Source: Bacteriovoracaceae bacterium (GTDB lineage Bacteria; Bdellovibrionota; UBA1018). From it: a stretch of DNA of 12,034 bases. The stretch lies in NCBI GenBank assembly GCA_023250795.1, contig JAHFAB010000005.1, positions 3,287 to 15,320 on the forward strand. Direction: 5' to 3'. The translations under genes were made by a program, and so were the position numbers. Below the pieces are notes generated by a model. That model ran no database searches and was not told the DNA's origin. It saw nothing but the letters and a program-made list of their open reading frames with translations. Positions 7,200 to 12,034 of this stretch are shown in pieces (positions within the stretch are counted from its first letter, which is position 1; the number at the start of each line of letters is the position of its first letter).

Positions 7200-8182
7200 A
7201 TCCCGTTGTCATTACTGGAGCAGGTGGATTTGTCGGTGCGAGTCTTTATAAATACTTGGGTAGTTATTTGGGTAAGCACACTGAAATCATAGCCATCGAA
7301 AGACCCGGGGGAACTGTTTGGAGATTGAAAGATATCGCTCCGTTAAAAACGGCTAAGGTGGACCTGACGTCGATAAATGAAGTCGCCTCATTTATCAGGG
7401 AAGTAAAACCCTCCATCATTATAAACTGCGCAGCGTACGGAGCCTACCCTAACCAGACAGATGTGGATAAAATTTATTCCACTAATTTTGATGGCGTGAG
7501 AAACCTCTTAGAAGCCTCAAAAAATATTTCTGGGTTTCGTGCATTCATACAATGTGGGAGTTCATCAGAATATGGTTTAAACTGCAGCGGTCCAGCTGAA
7601 AATTCGTATACCCAGCCCGATAGTCATTATGCTGTTTCCAAAGTAAGTGCCACTTCACTCGTACAATATTATGGAAAATCCCTCTCCTTTCCAGCGTGGG
7701 TTTTACGCCTTTACTCTCTGTACGGACCCCTTGAAGAAACATCTCGCCTCATTCCAACACTCCTTCTCCATGCGAAAGAAAAAAAACTCCCCCCCCTAGT
7801 GAATCCTCAAATTTCTAGAGATTTTCTATTTATTGATGATCTTTGTGGTGCGATAGGTGCAGTGATCTCAAAAAGTGATAATCTCGAACGGGGCGAGATT
7901 TTTAATATAGGTTCTGGCAAAAAAACCACTTTGAGTGACATCGTGGATCTCACCCGAGATCTCTTTCACATCACAGAAAAACCCCAGTGGGGGTCTATGG
8001 AAAATCGGAACTGGGATCGCAAAGAATGGTTTGCCAACCCAGAAAAAGCCAAGTCGGTCCTGGGTTGGCATCCTTCCGTTTCTCTGCGCGACGGACTGAT
8101 GAAAACAATGGATTGGATTAATAAAAATCCGGAAACTCTCTTATCTAGCCTCAAAAACAGTGTCTTGGGGAAACCTGTATGA
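7196..8182 (+). CDS. Extended-SDR sugar-nucleotide epimerase/4-reductase, possible phase-variable gene
   Basis: This 328-residue protein has the NAD(P) motif GAGGFVG (8-14), NCAAYGAYPNQTD (77-89), the catalytic GSSSEYG (121-127), Y145-xxx-K149, RDFLFIDD (208-215) and NIGSGKK (237-243). It belongs to the NAD-dependent epimerase/dehydratase family. The 'CAAYG-x-YP-x-QTD' and 'SSSEYG' pattern recalls enzymes acting on nucleotide-linked deoxysugars in O-antigen clusters. It follows rmlB with an ATGA overlap, so the likely substrate is dTDP-4-keto-6-deoxyglucose or a later intermediate, and the likely role is 4-keto reduction or epimerisation. This is inference. Codons 196-201 contain an A8-CT-C8 tract, in which loss of one C gives TAG directly and gain of one C gives TAG seven codons later. 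As written, the frame is intact. Confidence 0.88.
   Translation: MNPVVITGAGGFVGASLYKYLGSYLGKHTEIIAIERPGGTVWRLKDIAPLKTAKVDLTSINEVASFIREVKPSIIINCAAYGAYPNQTDVDKIYSTNFDGVRNLLEASKNISGFRAFIQCGSSSEYGLNCSGPAENSYTQPDSHYAVSKVSATSLVQYYGKSLSFPAWVLRLYSLYGPLEETSRLIPTLLLHAKEKKLPPLVNPQISRDFLFIDDLCGAIGAVISKSDNLERGEIFNIGSGKKTTLSDIVDLTRDLFHITEKPQWGSMENRNWDRKEWFANPEKAKSVLGWHPSVSLRDGLMKTMDWINKNPETLLSSLKNSVLGKPV
7779..7796 (+). repeat. A8-CT-C8 homopolymer tract inside the SDR gene
   Basis: Eight A (7779-7786), then CT, then eight C (7789-7796) lie within codons for K-K-L-P-P-L. The C8 run is the longest C or G run I find in the window. Deletion of one C creates an in-frame TAG immediately after the tract, and insertion of one C reaches a TAG seven codons later. 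Either would cut the protein at about residue 200 of 328. Such tracts are typical contingency sites for slipped-strand mispairing in surface-antigen genes. Confidence 0.6.
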
Positions 8183-8961
8183 CTGAACTCTCAAAAATCG
8201 CAAAAAAGATCAGAGTTCAGCTCATTCAAATGCATTATAAAGCAAATTCAGGTCACATATCCTCTGGACTTTCTTGTGTCGAAATCTTGGCCTACTTACA
8301 TAAAGAATGGCTCACCCCAAATGACTGCTTTATCTTAAGCAAGGGACATGGAGCATCCGCTCTGTACGCCACTCTTTGGGCCATAGGGGTGCTCACCGAC
8401 AAAGATTTGGCCACATACTATCAAGATGGAACTTTACTTTCAGCTCACCCAGCTCCTCTTGCTTTTTCAGCAATTCCCTTTGCAACAGGATCTCTTGGGC
8501 ATGGCCTCCCCATTGCAACAGGGATTGCTTACGCAAATCAAATTTTCCATGAAAACGGTAACAGAACTGCTTGTCTCGTTTCTGATGGGGAGTGCAATGA
8601 AGGTTCCACTTGGGAAGCAGCTCTTTTTGCTGGACACCATAAACTTGAAAATCTGACTGTCATCATCGATAGCAATGGACTCCAAGGATTTGGCTCTACA
8701 AAAGATGTTTTGAATACAGAACCTCTGGTAAAGAAGTGGGAAGCATTTGGTTTTGCTGTTCAAGAATTGGATGGTCATGACTTCTCTCAACTTAATAGTG
8801 CTTTTAAATCTCAAATACCAGGAAAGCCCTCCTGCCTTATCGCCCGAACTCACAAGGGAAAAGGGGTGAGCTTCATGCAAGATCAGATGTCTTGGCACTA
8901 CTTGCCTCTCACAAAAGAGCTTTATGAAAAAGCAATGAGTGAACTGGAGTCTCAGTCATGA
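8179..8961 (+). CDS. Transketolase, N-terminal (thiamine-pyrophosphate-binding) subunit
   Basis: This 260-residue protein is the first third of a transketolase as a separate chain. It carries SGH (24-26), SKGHGA (54-59), GSLGHGL (104-110), the thiamine diphosphate/metal motif SDGECNEGSTWEA (135-147) with its distal N166, and the THKGKG signature (224-229). The catalytic pyrimidine-binding domain is supplied by the next gene, so the active enzyme should be a heterotetramer of the two. Transketolases move a two-carbon ketol unit between sugars using TPP. Its start overlaps the SDR stop by ATGA, placing it firmly in the sugar-nucleotide operon. Likely roles are two-carbon transfer to a keto sugar to give a branched sugar, or supply of a sugar-phosphate precursor such as sedoheptulose-7-phosphate. 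The family is certain, the substrate unknown. Confidence 0.93.
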   Translation: MTELSKIAKKIRVQLIQMHYKANSGHISSGLSCVEILAYLHKEWLTPNDCFILSKGHGASALYATLWAIGVLTDKDLATYYQDGTLLSAHPAPLAFSAIPFATGSLGHGLPIATGIAYANQIFHENGNRTACLVSDGECNEGSTWEAALFAGHHKLENLTVIIDSNGLQGFGSTKDVLNTEPLVKKWEAFGFAVQELDGHDFSQLNSAFKSQIPGKPSCLIARTHKGKGVSFMQDQMSWHYLPLTKELYEKAMSELESQS

Positions 8962-9902
8962 GAATAGAGTTCACCCAAGCCCTCCACCATATTTTAGAAA
9001 ATGACCCACGCTCTGTTTTCATCTCAGGAGATCTTGGGTTCAAAGCATTTGAAAAAATACAAGAAGCTTTTGGGAAGCGATTTCTAAACGCAGGAGTGGC
9101 AGAACAAAACATGGTCGGACTGGGCGCAGGATTTTCTTACACTGGGCTGAGACCCTGGCTTTATTCTATTGTCCCTTTCATTACTTTGCGGTGCTTGGAA
9201 CAAATTAGAAATGACATTTGTTTACATAATCTTCCTGTTCACATCGTAGGCAACGGGGGCGGTTATACCTATGGAATTATGGGAGGAACCCACCACGCTT
9301 TGGAAGATCTGGGTATTCTCAAGGGATTGCCCAATATGACATTGTTTTTTCCATGTGAAAACAATCAAGTCGAAGCCCATGTGCAAAACATACAAAGAAC
9401 TCTCTCACCTACGTATCTTAGATTGGCCATTTCTGGATTTCAATCCTCTATGCCCGTTTTGGAAGAAAATCCTGAGACCCTCACTCGTCACTACAATAGA
9501 GGCTCGAAGATTACATTGATTGGGATGGGACATGCTCTGCAACTTTTGATCCCTACACTCGAAATACTCAAATCCTCTGGAGTCAATCCCGACTTATTTG
9601 GGATATCTAAGTTCCCCTTTCAACTAGAAAAAGACCTAGCTCTCACAGAGAGTGTCCGAAAAACAGGCAAAGTTTTAGTCGTCGAAGAACATTATAAGAC
9701 AGGTGGGATGGGCGAGTCATTACAAGCTTCTTTGGAGATGGCTGTCCCTTTTAAAATTCTAGCTCCCTATTATTTTAGAGGACAACGCTATGGCTCTCCA
9801 CGCTTTCATCTCGGACAATGTCGTATGGATCCAGAAAACATTGCAATGCAAATTTTAGAGTTTATCAAATCAGAAAATGAGGCTAGTCACCATGAAACAT
9901 GA
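8958..9902 (+). CDS. Transketolase, C-terminal (pyrimidine-binding) subunit
   Basis: This 314-residue protein completes the split transketolase. The pyrimidine-domain motif NAGVAEQNMVG (44-54) contains the catalytic glutamate E49 that activates thiamine diphosphate. GGYTYGIMGGTHHALED (101-117) carries substrate-site histidines H112 and H113. A C-terminal transketolase domain follows (about 182-305), with VEEHYKTGGMGE (242-253). Together the two chains have 574 residues, less than single-chain housekeeping transketolases of about 660, as is usual for split forms. The start overlaps the N-terminal subunit stop by ATGA at 8958-8961, which favours balanced synthesis of the two chains. The stop lies inside the 5' repeat region of the methyltransferase gene. 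All key residues appear intact. Confidence 0.93.
   Translation: MRIEFTQALHHILENDPRSVFISGDLGFKAFEKIQEAFGKRFLNAGVAEQNMVGLGAGFSYTGLRPWLYSIVPFITLRCLEQIRNDICLHNLPVHIVGNGGGYTYGIMGGTHHALEDLGILKGLPNMTLFFPCENNQVEAHVQNIQRTLSPTYLRLAISGFQSSMPVLEENPETLTRHYNRGSKITLIGMGHALQLLIPTLEILKSSGVNPDLFGISKFPFQLEKDLALTESVRKTGKVLVVEEHYKTGGMGESLQASLEMAVPFKILAPYYFRGQRYGSPRFHLGQCRMDPENIAMQILEFIKSENEASHHET
9879..9882 (+). promoter_or_regulatory. Shine-Dalgarno-like GAGG that supports the methyltransferase start
   Basis: GAGG at 9879-9882 lies 9 bases before the ATG at 9892. No comparable site precedes the other in-frame ATGs at 9877, 9904 or 9916. This makes 9892 the best start, although the match is short. Confidence 0.4.
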
Positions 9903-9927
9903 AATGAAACTTAATATGAAACTTGAA
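9892..9927 (+). repeat. Three tandem 12-bp units, each beginning with an in-frame ATG
   Basis: The units ATGAAACATGAA (9892-9903), ATGAAACTTAAT (9904-9915) and ATGAAACTTGAA (9916-9927) share ATGAAAC and differ at a few later positions. They encode MKHE-MKLN-MKLE at the start of the methyltransferase. The transketolase stop codon (9900-9902) lies in the first unit. Unit length is a multiple of three, so copy-number change would keep the frame and add or remove potential start codons. Confidence 0.65.
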
Positions 9928-10827
9928 GAAAGATTTTGCACTCTCTGCGGTCCACAAGCTCAGAAAAATGTTTTGTACTCAGCTAATTTTTCTGATGCAG
10001 ATTTTAATCAGCAAATTTTTTCTGCGAGGCGCACTCCAGATCGCAGACATTTTCAGCTAGTCAAGTGCACCGCTTGTGAAATGATCTATTCCGATCCAGC
10101 TGGAGACCCCAGCAAATTGGCTGAGCTCTATCATCATGGATTAGTCTCTTATGACACCCAAGAACCTGAGATTTATAATTCCTATGCTCCAGTATTGGAT
10201 CAAGCCCTAAAAAAACTCTCCCATCGAGGAACTTTTGTAGAGATTGGAGGTGGCACAGGTTTCATGCTTCGTTATGGAGTAGAGCATGGATTTCGTGAAC
10301 AAATCGAAATCGAGCCCAGCCAAGACGCGGAAAAAAAATTCAGACCGGTGAGTCCTTCTTCAAAATTTATACGTGGGATATTTGATCTAGGCATCATCCC
10401 TCCAAATTCGGCTAGCCTAATTTGTTTTTTTCAAGTTCTTGACCACATCACAGATCCCAGAAGTTTTCTCAAAATAGTTCATGAAGCACTAGAGCCAGGT
10501 GGCATTGCCGTTTGCATTACCCATAATACACGTGCTCTGAGTGCAAAAATTCTGAGAGAGAAAAGCCCTATTTTTGACATCGAGCACACCTATCTTTTCA
10601 ACTTGAAAAATATTTCCGCTCTATTTCAATCAGTGGGCTTCTCAACTGCAAAGTCCTTTTCTATCCCAAACAAATACTCTGTGAAGCATTGGCTAAACCT
10701 AGCTCCATTCTCACCCAACACAAAAGCTAGAGTTACAAAAATACTTAGAAAAACTAGAGCCGACAAACTTCACTTCAAACTTTATGCTGGAAACCTCGCT
10801 GTTATTGCTCAAAAAGAACGCTCATGA
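9892..10827 (+). CDS. Zinc-knuckle class I SAM-dependent methyltransferase
   Basis: From the ATG at 9892 the protein has 311 residues. An N-terminal Cys4 site (C16-xx-C19 and C59-xx-C62) looks like the zinc-binding module found before some sugar C-methyltransferases. It is followed by a class I Rossmann fold with motif I VEIGGGTGF (116-124), acidic E141 at the end of strand 2, FFQVLDHITDP (179-189) and LEPGG (200-204). It lacks the extra C-terminal domain of the 410-residue TylC3/TcaB9 type sugar C-methyltransferases. Position at the end of the dTDP-sugar operon suggests methylation of the sugar nucleotide, at carbon or oxygen. An 11-bp overlap with the transketolase gene couples them. Starts at 9877, 9904 and 9916 are also possible. 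An A8 run (10331-10338) lies in codons for E-K-K. Confidence 0.85.
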   Translation: MKHEMKLNMKLEERFCTLCGPQAQKNVLYSANFSDADFNQQIFSARRTPDRRHFQLVKCTACEMIYSDPAGDPSKLAELYHHGLVSYDTQEPEIYNSYAPVLDQALKKLSHRGTFVEIGGGTGFMLRYGVEHGFREQIEIEPSQDAEKKFRPVSPSSKFIRGIFDLGIIPPNSASLICFFQVLDHITDPRSFLKIVHEALEPGGIAVCITHNTRALSAKILREKSPIFDIEHTYLFNLKNISALFQSVGFSTAKSFSIPNKYSVKHWLNLAPFSPNTKARVTKILRKTRADKLHFKLYAGNLAVIAQKERS

Positions 10828-10865
10828 AGAAACCCTGTATATTTCTTTACAAAGCAAAATTATAG
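10824..10865 (+). pseudogene. Possible truncated operon gene: 13-codon frame coupled by ATGA
   Basis: An ATG at 10824 overlaps the methyltransferase stop as ATGA, exactly as the earlier genes of this operon do. It opens a frame reading MKKPCIFLYKAKL before a TAG at 10863-10865. That stop lies in the left arm of the toxin-antitoxin palindrome. The first eight residues look like a genuine alpha/beta-domain start, and they recall the beginning of HAD phosphatases of the GmhB type (K-x-IFLDRDG). The resemblance is too short to prove. The simplest view is that a seventh operon gene was cut by arrival of the toxin-antitoxin module. The frame could also be chance. Confidence 0.35.
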
Positions 10866-10874
10866 TGGTATTTT
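10846..10874 (+). promoter_or_regulatory. Promoter of the toxin-antitoxin operon
   Basis: TTTACA (10846-10851, 5/6 to the -35 consensus) and TATTTT (10869-10874, 4/6 to -10) are 17 bp apart. The -10 begins in the left arm and runs into the loop of a palindrome that ends on the start codon, so a repressor bound there would block transcription. Nine bases separate the -10 from the ATG, which again predicts an almost leaderless mRNA with no Shine-Dalgarno. Confidence 0.5.
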
Positions 10875-10885
10875 AACACCACTAT
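10862..10885. promoter_or_regulatory. Palindromic operator overlapping the toxin gene start
   Basis: ATAGTGGT (10862-10869) is perfectly inverted as ACCACTAT (10878-10885) around an 8-base AT-rich centre that itself is nearly symmetric. The right arm runs into the ATG at 10884. Type II toxin-antitoxin operons are usually repressed by their own antitoxin at such a site, and the second gene here has a winged-helix domain. Confidence 0.6.
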
Positions 10886-11174
10886 GTCTGCTATTTTGAA
10901 AACTAAACGTAAACTTAAAATTAAGGACCGCTATGTTATCGAATATACATTGTATGAATTACCTAGATCGGAAAAATATCCAGACGGTGTTAAATATGGC
11001 TTGATATGTAAAGACATAACCAATGGAAATACGGTGTTATTTGACAACCATCATCCAAAAGGGCCACATATTCACATTGGCAATCGAGAAATACAATATA
11101 CCTTTTTGAACGAAGAACGGTTGATTGAAGATTTTAATTTACTTGTCTTAGAAAGGATGGGCATACAATTATGA
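10884..11174 (+). CDS. tumE: TumE-family (DUF6516-like) toxin
   Basis: This 96-residue protein resembles the TumE family of toxins. The identifying region is FDNHHPKGPHIHIGNREIQY (53-72), with a cluster of histidines (56, 57, 62, 64), D54 and N55, followed by the RLIEDFNLLV helix (79-88). The pattern 'DNHH-x-K-x-x-H-x-H-x-G ... DF' is how I recognise the family. The mechanism of the family is not something I can read from the sequence; the polar His/Asp/Asn cluster is suggestive of an RNase-like active site, which is inference. It stands first in a two-gene operon, its stop overlapping the next ATG as ATGA. The start at 10884 has no Shine-Dalgarno but lies just after a promoter, inside a palindrome. 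The gene is intact and normal in length. Confidence 0.72.
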   Translation: MSAILKTKRKLKIKDRYVIEYTLYELPRSEKYPDGVKYGLICKDITNGNTVLFDNHHPKGPHIHIGNREIQYTFLNEERLIEDFNLLVLERMGIQL

Positions 11175-11548
11175 AAACACTCACTATTTCAATGAAAACT
11201 CCAACTGAAGCACTCAAAAATTTTTTGAGAGACTATAAAGCAATAAAGAAACGATCGGTTATTGGTTCTCATTTTGAAATTTCTTTTGATAACAAGAAGG
11301 ATTTTGATCGATTTGTAAAAAATCTTGGAATTTTATCTCAAATCCTTATCTCAAAACCCAAGTCCGTATATGAACTTGCTAAACTGGTAAATATGGATCT
11401 CTCCAATCTAAACAAAATTATCCTTTTTTTCGAAGAACTAGGTGCTATTCGCATCAAAAAGAAAAAAATTAAAGGCCGCTTTGTGAAAACCCCCACTGTA
11501 GAATATGATAAAATTGAATTTCCTTTAAAAACAGGTTACTGCCATTAG
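11171..11548 (+). CDS. tumA: Winged-helix antitoxin, TumA / HVO_A0114-like
   Basis: This 125-residue protein is translationally coupled to the TumE-like toxin (ATGA at 11171-11174). The N-terminal half (1-50) is charged and probably binds the toxin. The C-terminal half has a winged helix-turn-helix: ILISKPKSVYELAKLVNM (58-75) then SNLNKIILFFEELGAI (78-93) and a basic wing KKKKIKGRF (96-104). It matches the MarR-like DNA-binding proteins (HVO_A0114 type) that pair with TumE toxins, in the same toxin-first order. It is expected to neutralise the toxin and repress the operon at the palindrome at 10862-10885. High lysine content and AT-rich codons differ from the preceding sugar genes, in line with separate origin. 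The pairing makes the assignment stronger than either protein alone. Confidence 0.7.
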   Translation: MKTLTISMKTPTEALKNFLRDYKAIKKRSVIGSHFEISFDNKKDFDRFVKNLGILSQILISKPKSVYELAKLVNMDLSNLNKIILFFEELGAIRIKKKKIKGRFVKTPTVEYDKIEFPLKTGYCH

Positions 11549-11555
11549 CAATGGC
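11541..11555. repeat. Small inverted repeat across the antitoxin stop codon
   Basis: GCCATT (11541-11546) and AATGGC (11550-11555) form a perfect 6-bp stem with a 3-base loop, spanning the TAG at 11546-11548. No T-run follows, so it is not a convincing intrinsic terminator. It may be a chance dyad or mark the edge of the toxin-antitoxin module. Confidence 0.25.
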
Positions 11556-11643
11556 GCCTAAGCTCCGTGTTGCAGTCTACATCGTGCAAACCAACCCAGA
11601 CTGAAAGCGAGTTCAAAGCAGAACAGAGGAGCAAGTAAAACAT

Positions 11644-12034
11644 ATGACTCTTAACCTGAAGCTTCTTCTTAAATCTCGAACTTGCTTTATTTTTGATTTA
11701 GACGGTGTAATTTATGCAGGGTCTAAAGTATTGCCAGGAGCTTTAGAAGTCATTACAAGATTGAAAGCTCTTGGGAAAAAAAACCTATTCTTAACGAATA
11801 ATTCAGCAAGATCTCCAGAAAATGTTTTTAAAAAATTATTTACACTAGGTTTCCAATGCACGCAAACAGAAGTGATGACTTCTGGCTTTGGAGCGGCGTG
11901 CTATATCTATGAAAGAAAACTTGGACCTGTTTATGTCTGCGGAACAGAGGAACTAAAATCTCTGTTACTCCAAAAGGGAATTCCCTTGGCTGAGCCAGAG
12001 AGTTGCAAATCAATATTAATTGGAATGGACCCAG
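11644..12034 (+). CDS. NagD/pNPPase-type HAD-IIA phosphatase (partial, 5' end)
   Basis: The first 130 codons are in the window and the gene continues beyond it. HAD motif I is FDLDGVIYAG (17-26), with nucleophile D18 and acid/base D20. The sequence then has LPGA (30-33) and motif II LTNNSARSPE (50-59) with T51. The 'DLDGVIYAG...PGA...TNNS' order is diagnostic of the HAD-IIA (NagD, 4-nitrophenylphosphatase, phosphoglycolate phosphatase) group, with a C2-type cap starting about residue 65. The start is fixed by an in-frame TGA at 11602 and the absence of other start codons. AGAGGAG (11625-11631) lies 12 bases upstream, rather far for a Shine-Dalgarno but usable. It is probably a housekeeping or metabolite-repair phosphatase rather than part of the sugar operon. 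An A8 run occurs at 11776-11783. Confidence 0.88.
   Translation, partial: MTLNLKLLLKSRTCFIFDLDGVIYAGSKVLPGALEVITRLKALGKKNLFLTNNSARSPENVFKKLFTLGFQCTQTEVMTSGFGAACYIYERKLGPVYVCGTEELKSLLLQKGIPLAEPESCKSILIGMDP

Noticed and set aside
11551..11604. A 17-codon frame beginning ATGGCGCCTAAG after the antitoxin.
   Set aside because: It has no Shine-Dalgarno, no motif and no coupling, and it is well within chance for this length.
10851..11620. CAAAGCA present on both sides of the toxin-antitoxin pair (near 10852 and 11614), as a possible target-site duplication or attachment-site core.
   Set aside because: A 7-bp match between two short AT-rich intergenic stretches is likely by chance, and neither copy lies at a clear module edge.
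11549..11643. A possible integron attC site or small mobile-cassette boundary after the antitoxin gene.
   Set aside because: I looked for the RYYYAAC / GTTRRRY core sites and did not find a proper pair. No integrase or second cassette is visible.

Overview
The window is a piece of a bacterial cell-surface polysaccharide (O-antigen or capsule type) locus that makes nucleotide sugars, with accessory genes on both sides. Base composition is moderately AT-rich. Two NDP-hexose pathways plus a large membrane protein point to a Gram-negative-type envelope, but nothing fixes the phylum. Shine-Dalgarno sequences are clear before rmlA and arguable before the methyltransferase and HAD genes. Three other genes look nearly leaderless.

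Left part (1-1312): the last 46 codons of a plus-strand gene, tentatively a family 2 glycosyltransferase. It converges with a minus-strand AAA_14/DUF4143-type ATPase, and the two overlap by 21 bp.

Centre left (1313-5404): a minus-strand extended-SDR sugar-nucleotide reductase stands back to back with a clear gmd (GDP-mannose 4,6-dehydratase). The divergent SDR is a candidate partner that reduces the GDP-4-keto-6-deoxymannose made by Gmd. After gmd comes a 701-residue protein with about a dozen membrane segments and a long soluble C-terminus, with the layout of a GT-C glycosyltransferase but no confident family.

Centre right (5467-10827): a tightly coupled operon of rmlA (short form), rmlB, an extended SDR, a transketolase split into N- and C-terminal proteins, and a zinc-knuckle SAM methyltransferase. 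Most neighbours overlap by ATGA. RmlA and RmlB give dTDP-4-keto-6-deoxyglucose, but the usual rmlC and rmlD are absent. In their place are an epimerase/reductase, a thiamine-diphosphate carbon-carbon ligase and a methyltransferase, which suggests an unusual, possibly branched-chain, deoxysugar. The SDR carries an A8-CT-C8 tract where gain or loss of one C gives an almost immediate stop, a candidate phase-variation switch. The methyltransferase begins with three tandem 12-bp units, each starting with an in-frame ATG.

Right part (10828-12034): a seventh ATGA-coupled reading frame stops after 13 codons, where a TumE/TumA-type toxin-antitoxin pair begins. The pair has a palindrome covering its -10 box and start codon. 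A NagD-type HAD phosphatase follows and runs off the window. The simplest reading is that the sugar operon was cut by insertion or recombination at the toxin-antitoxin boundary.
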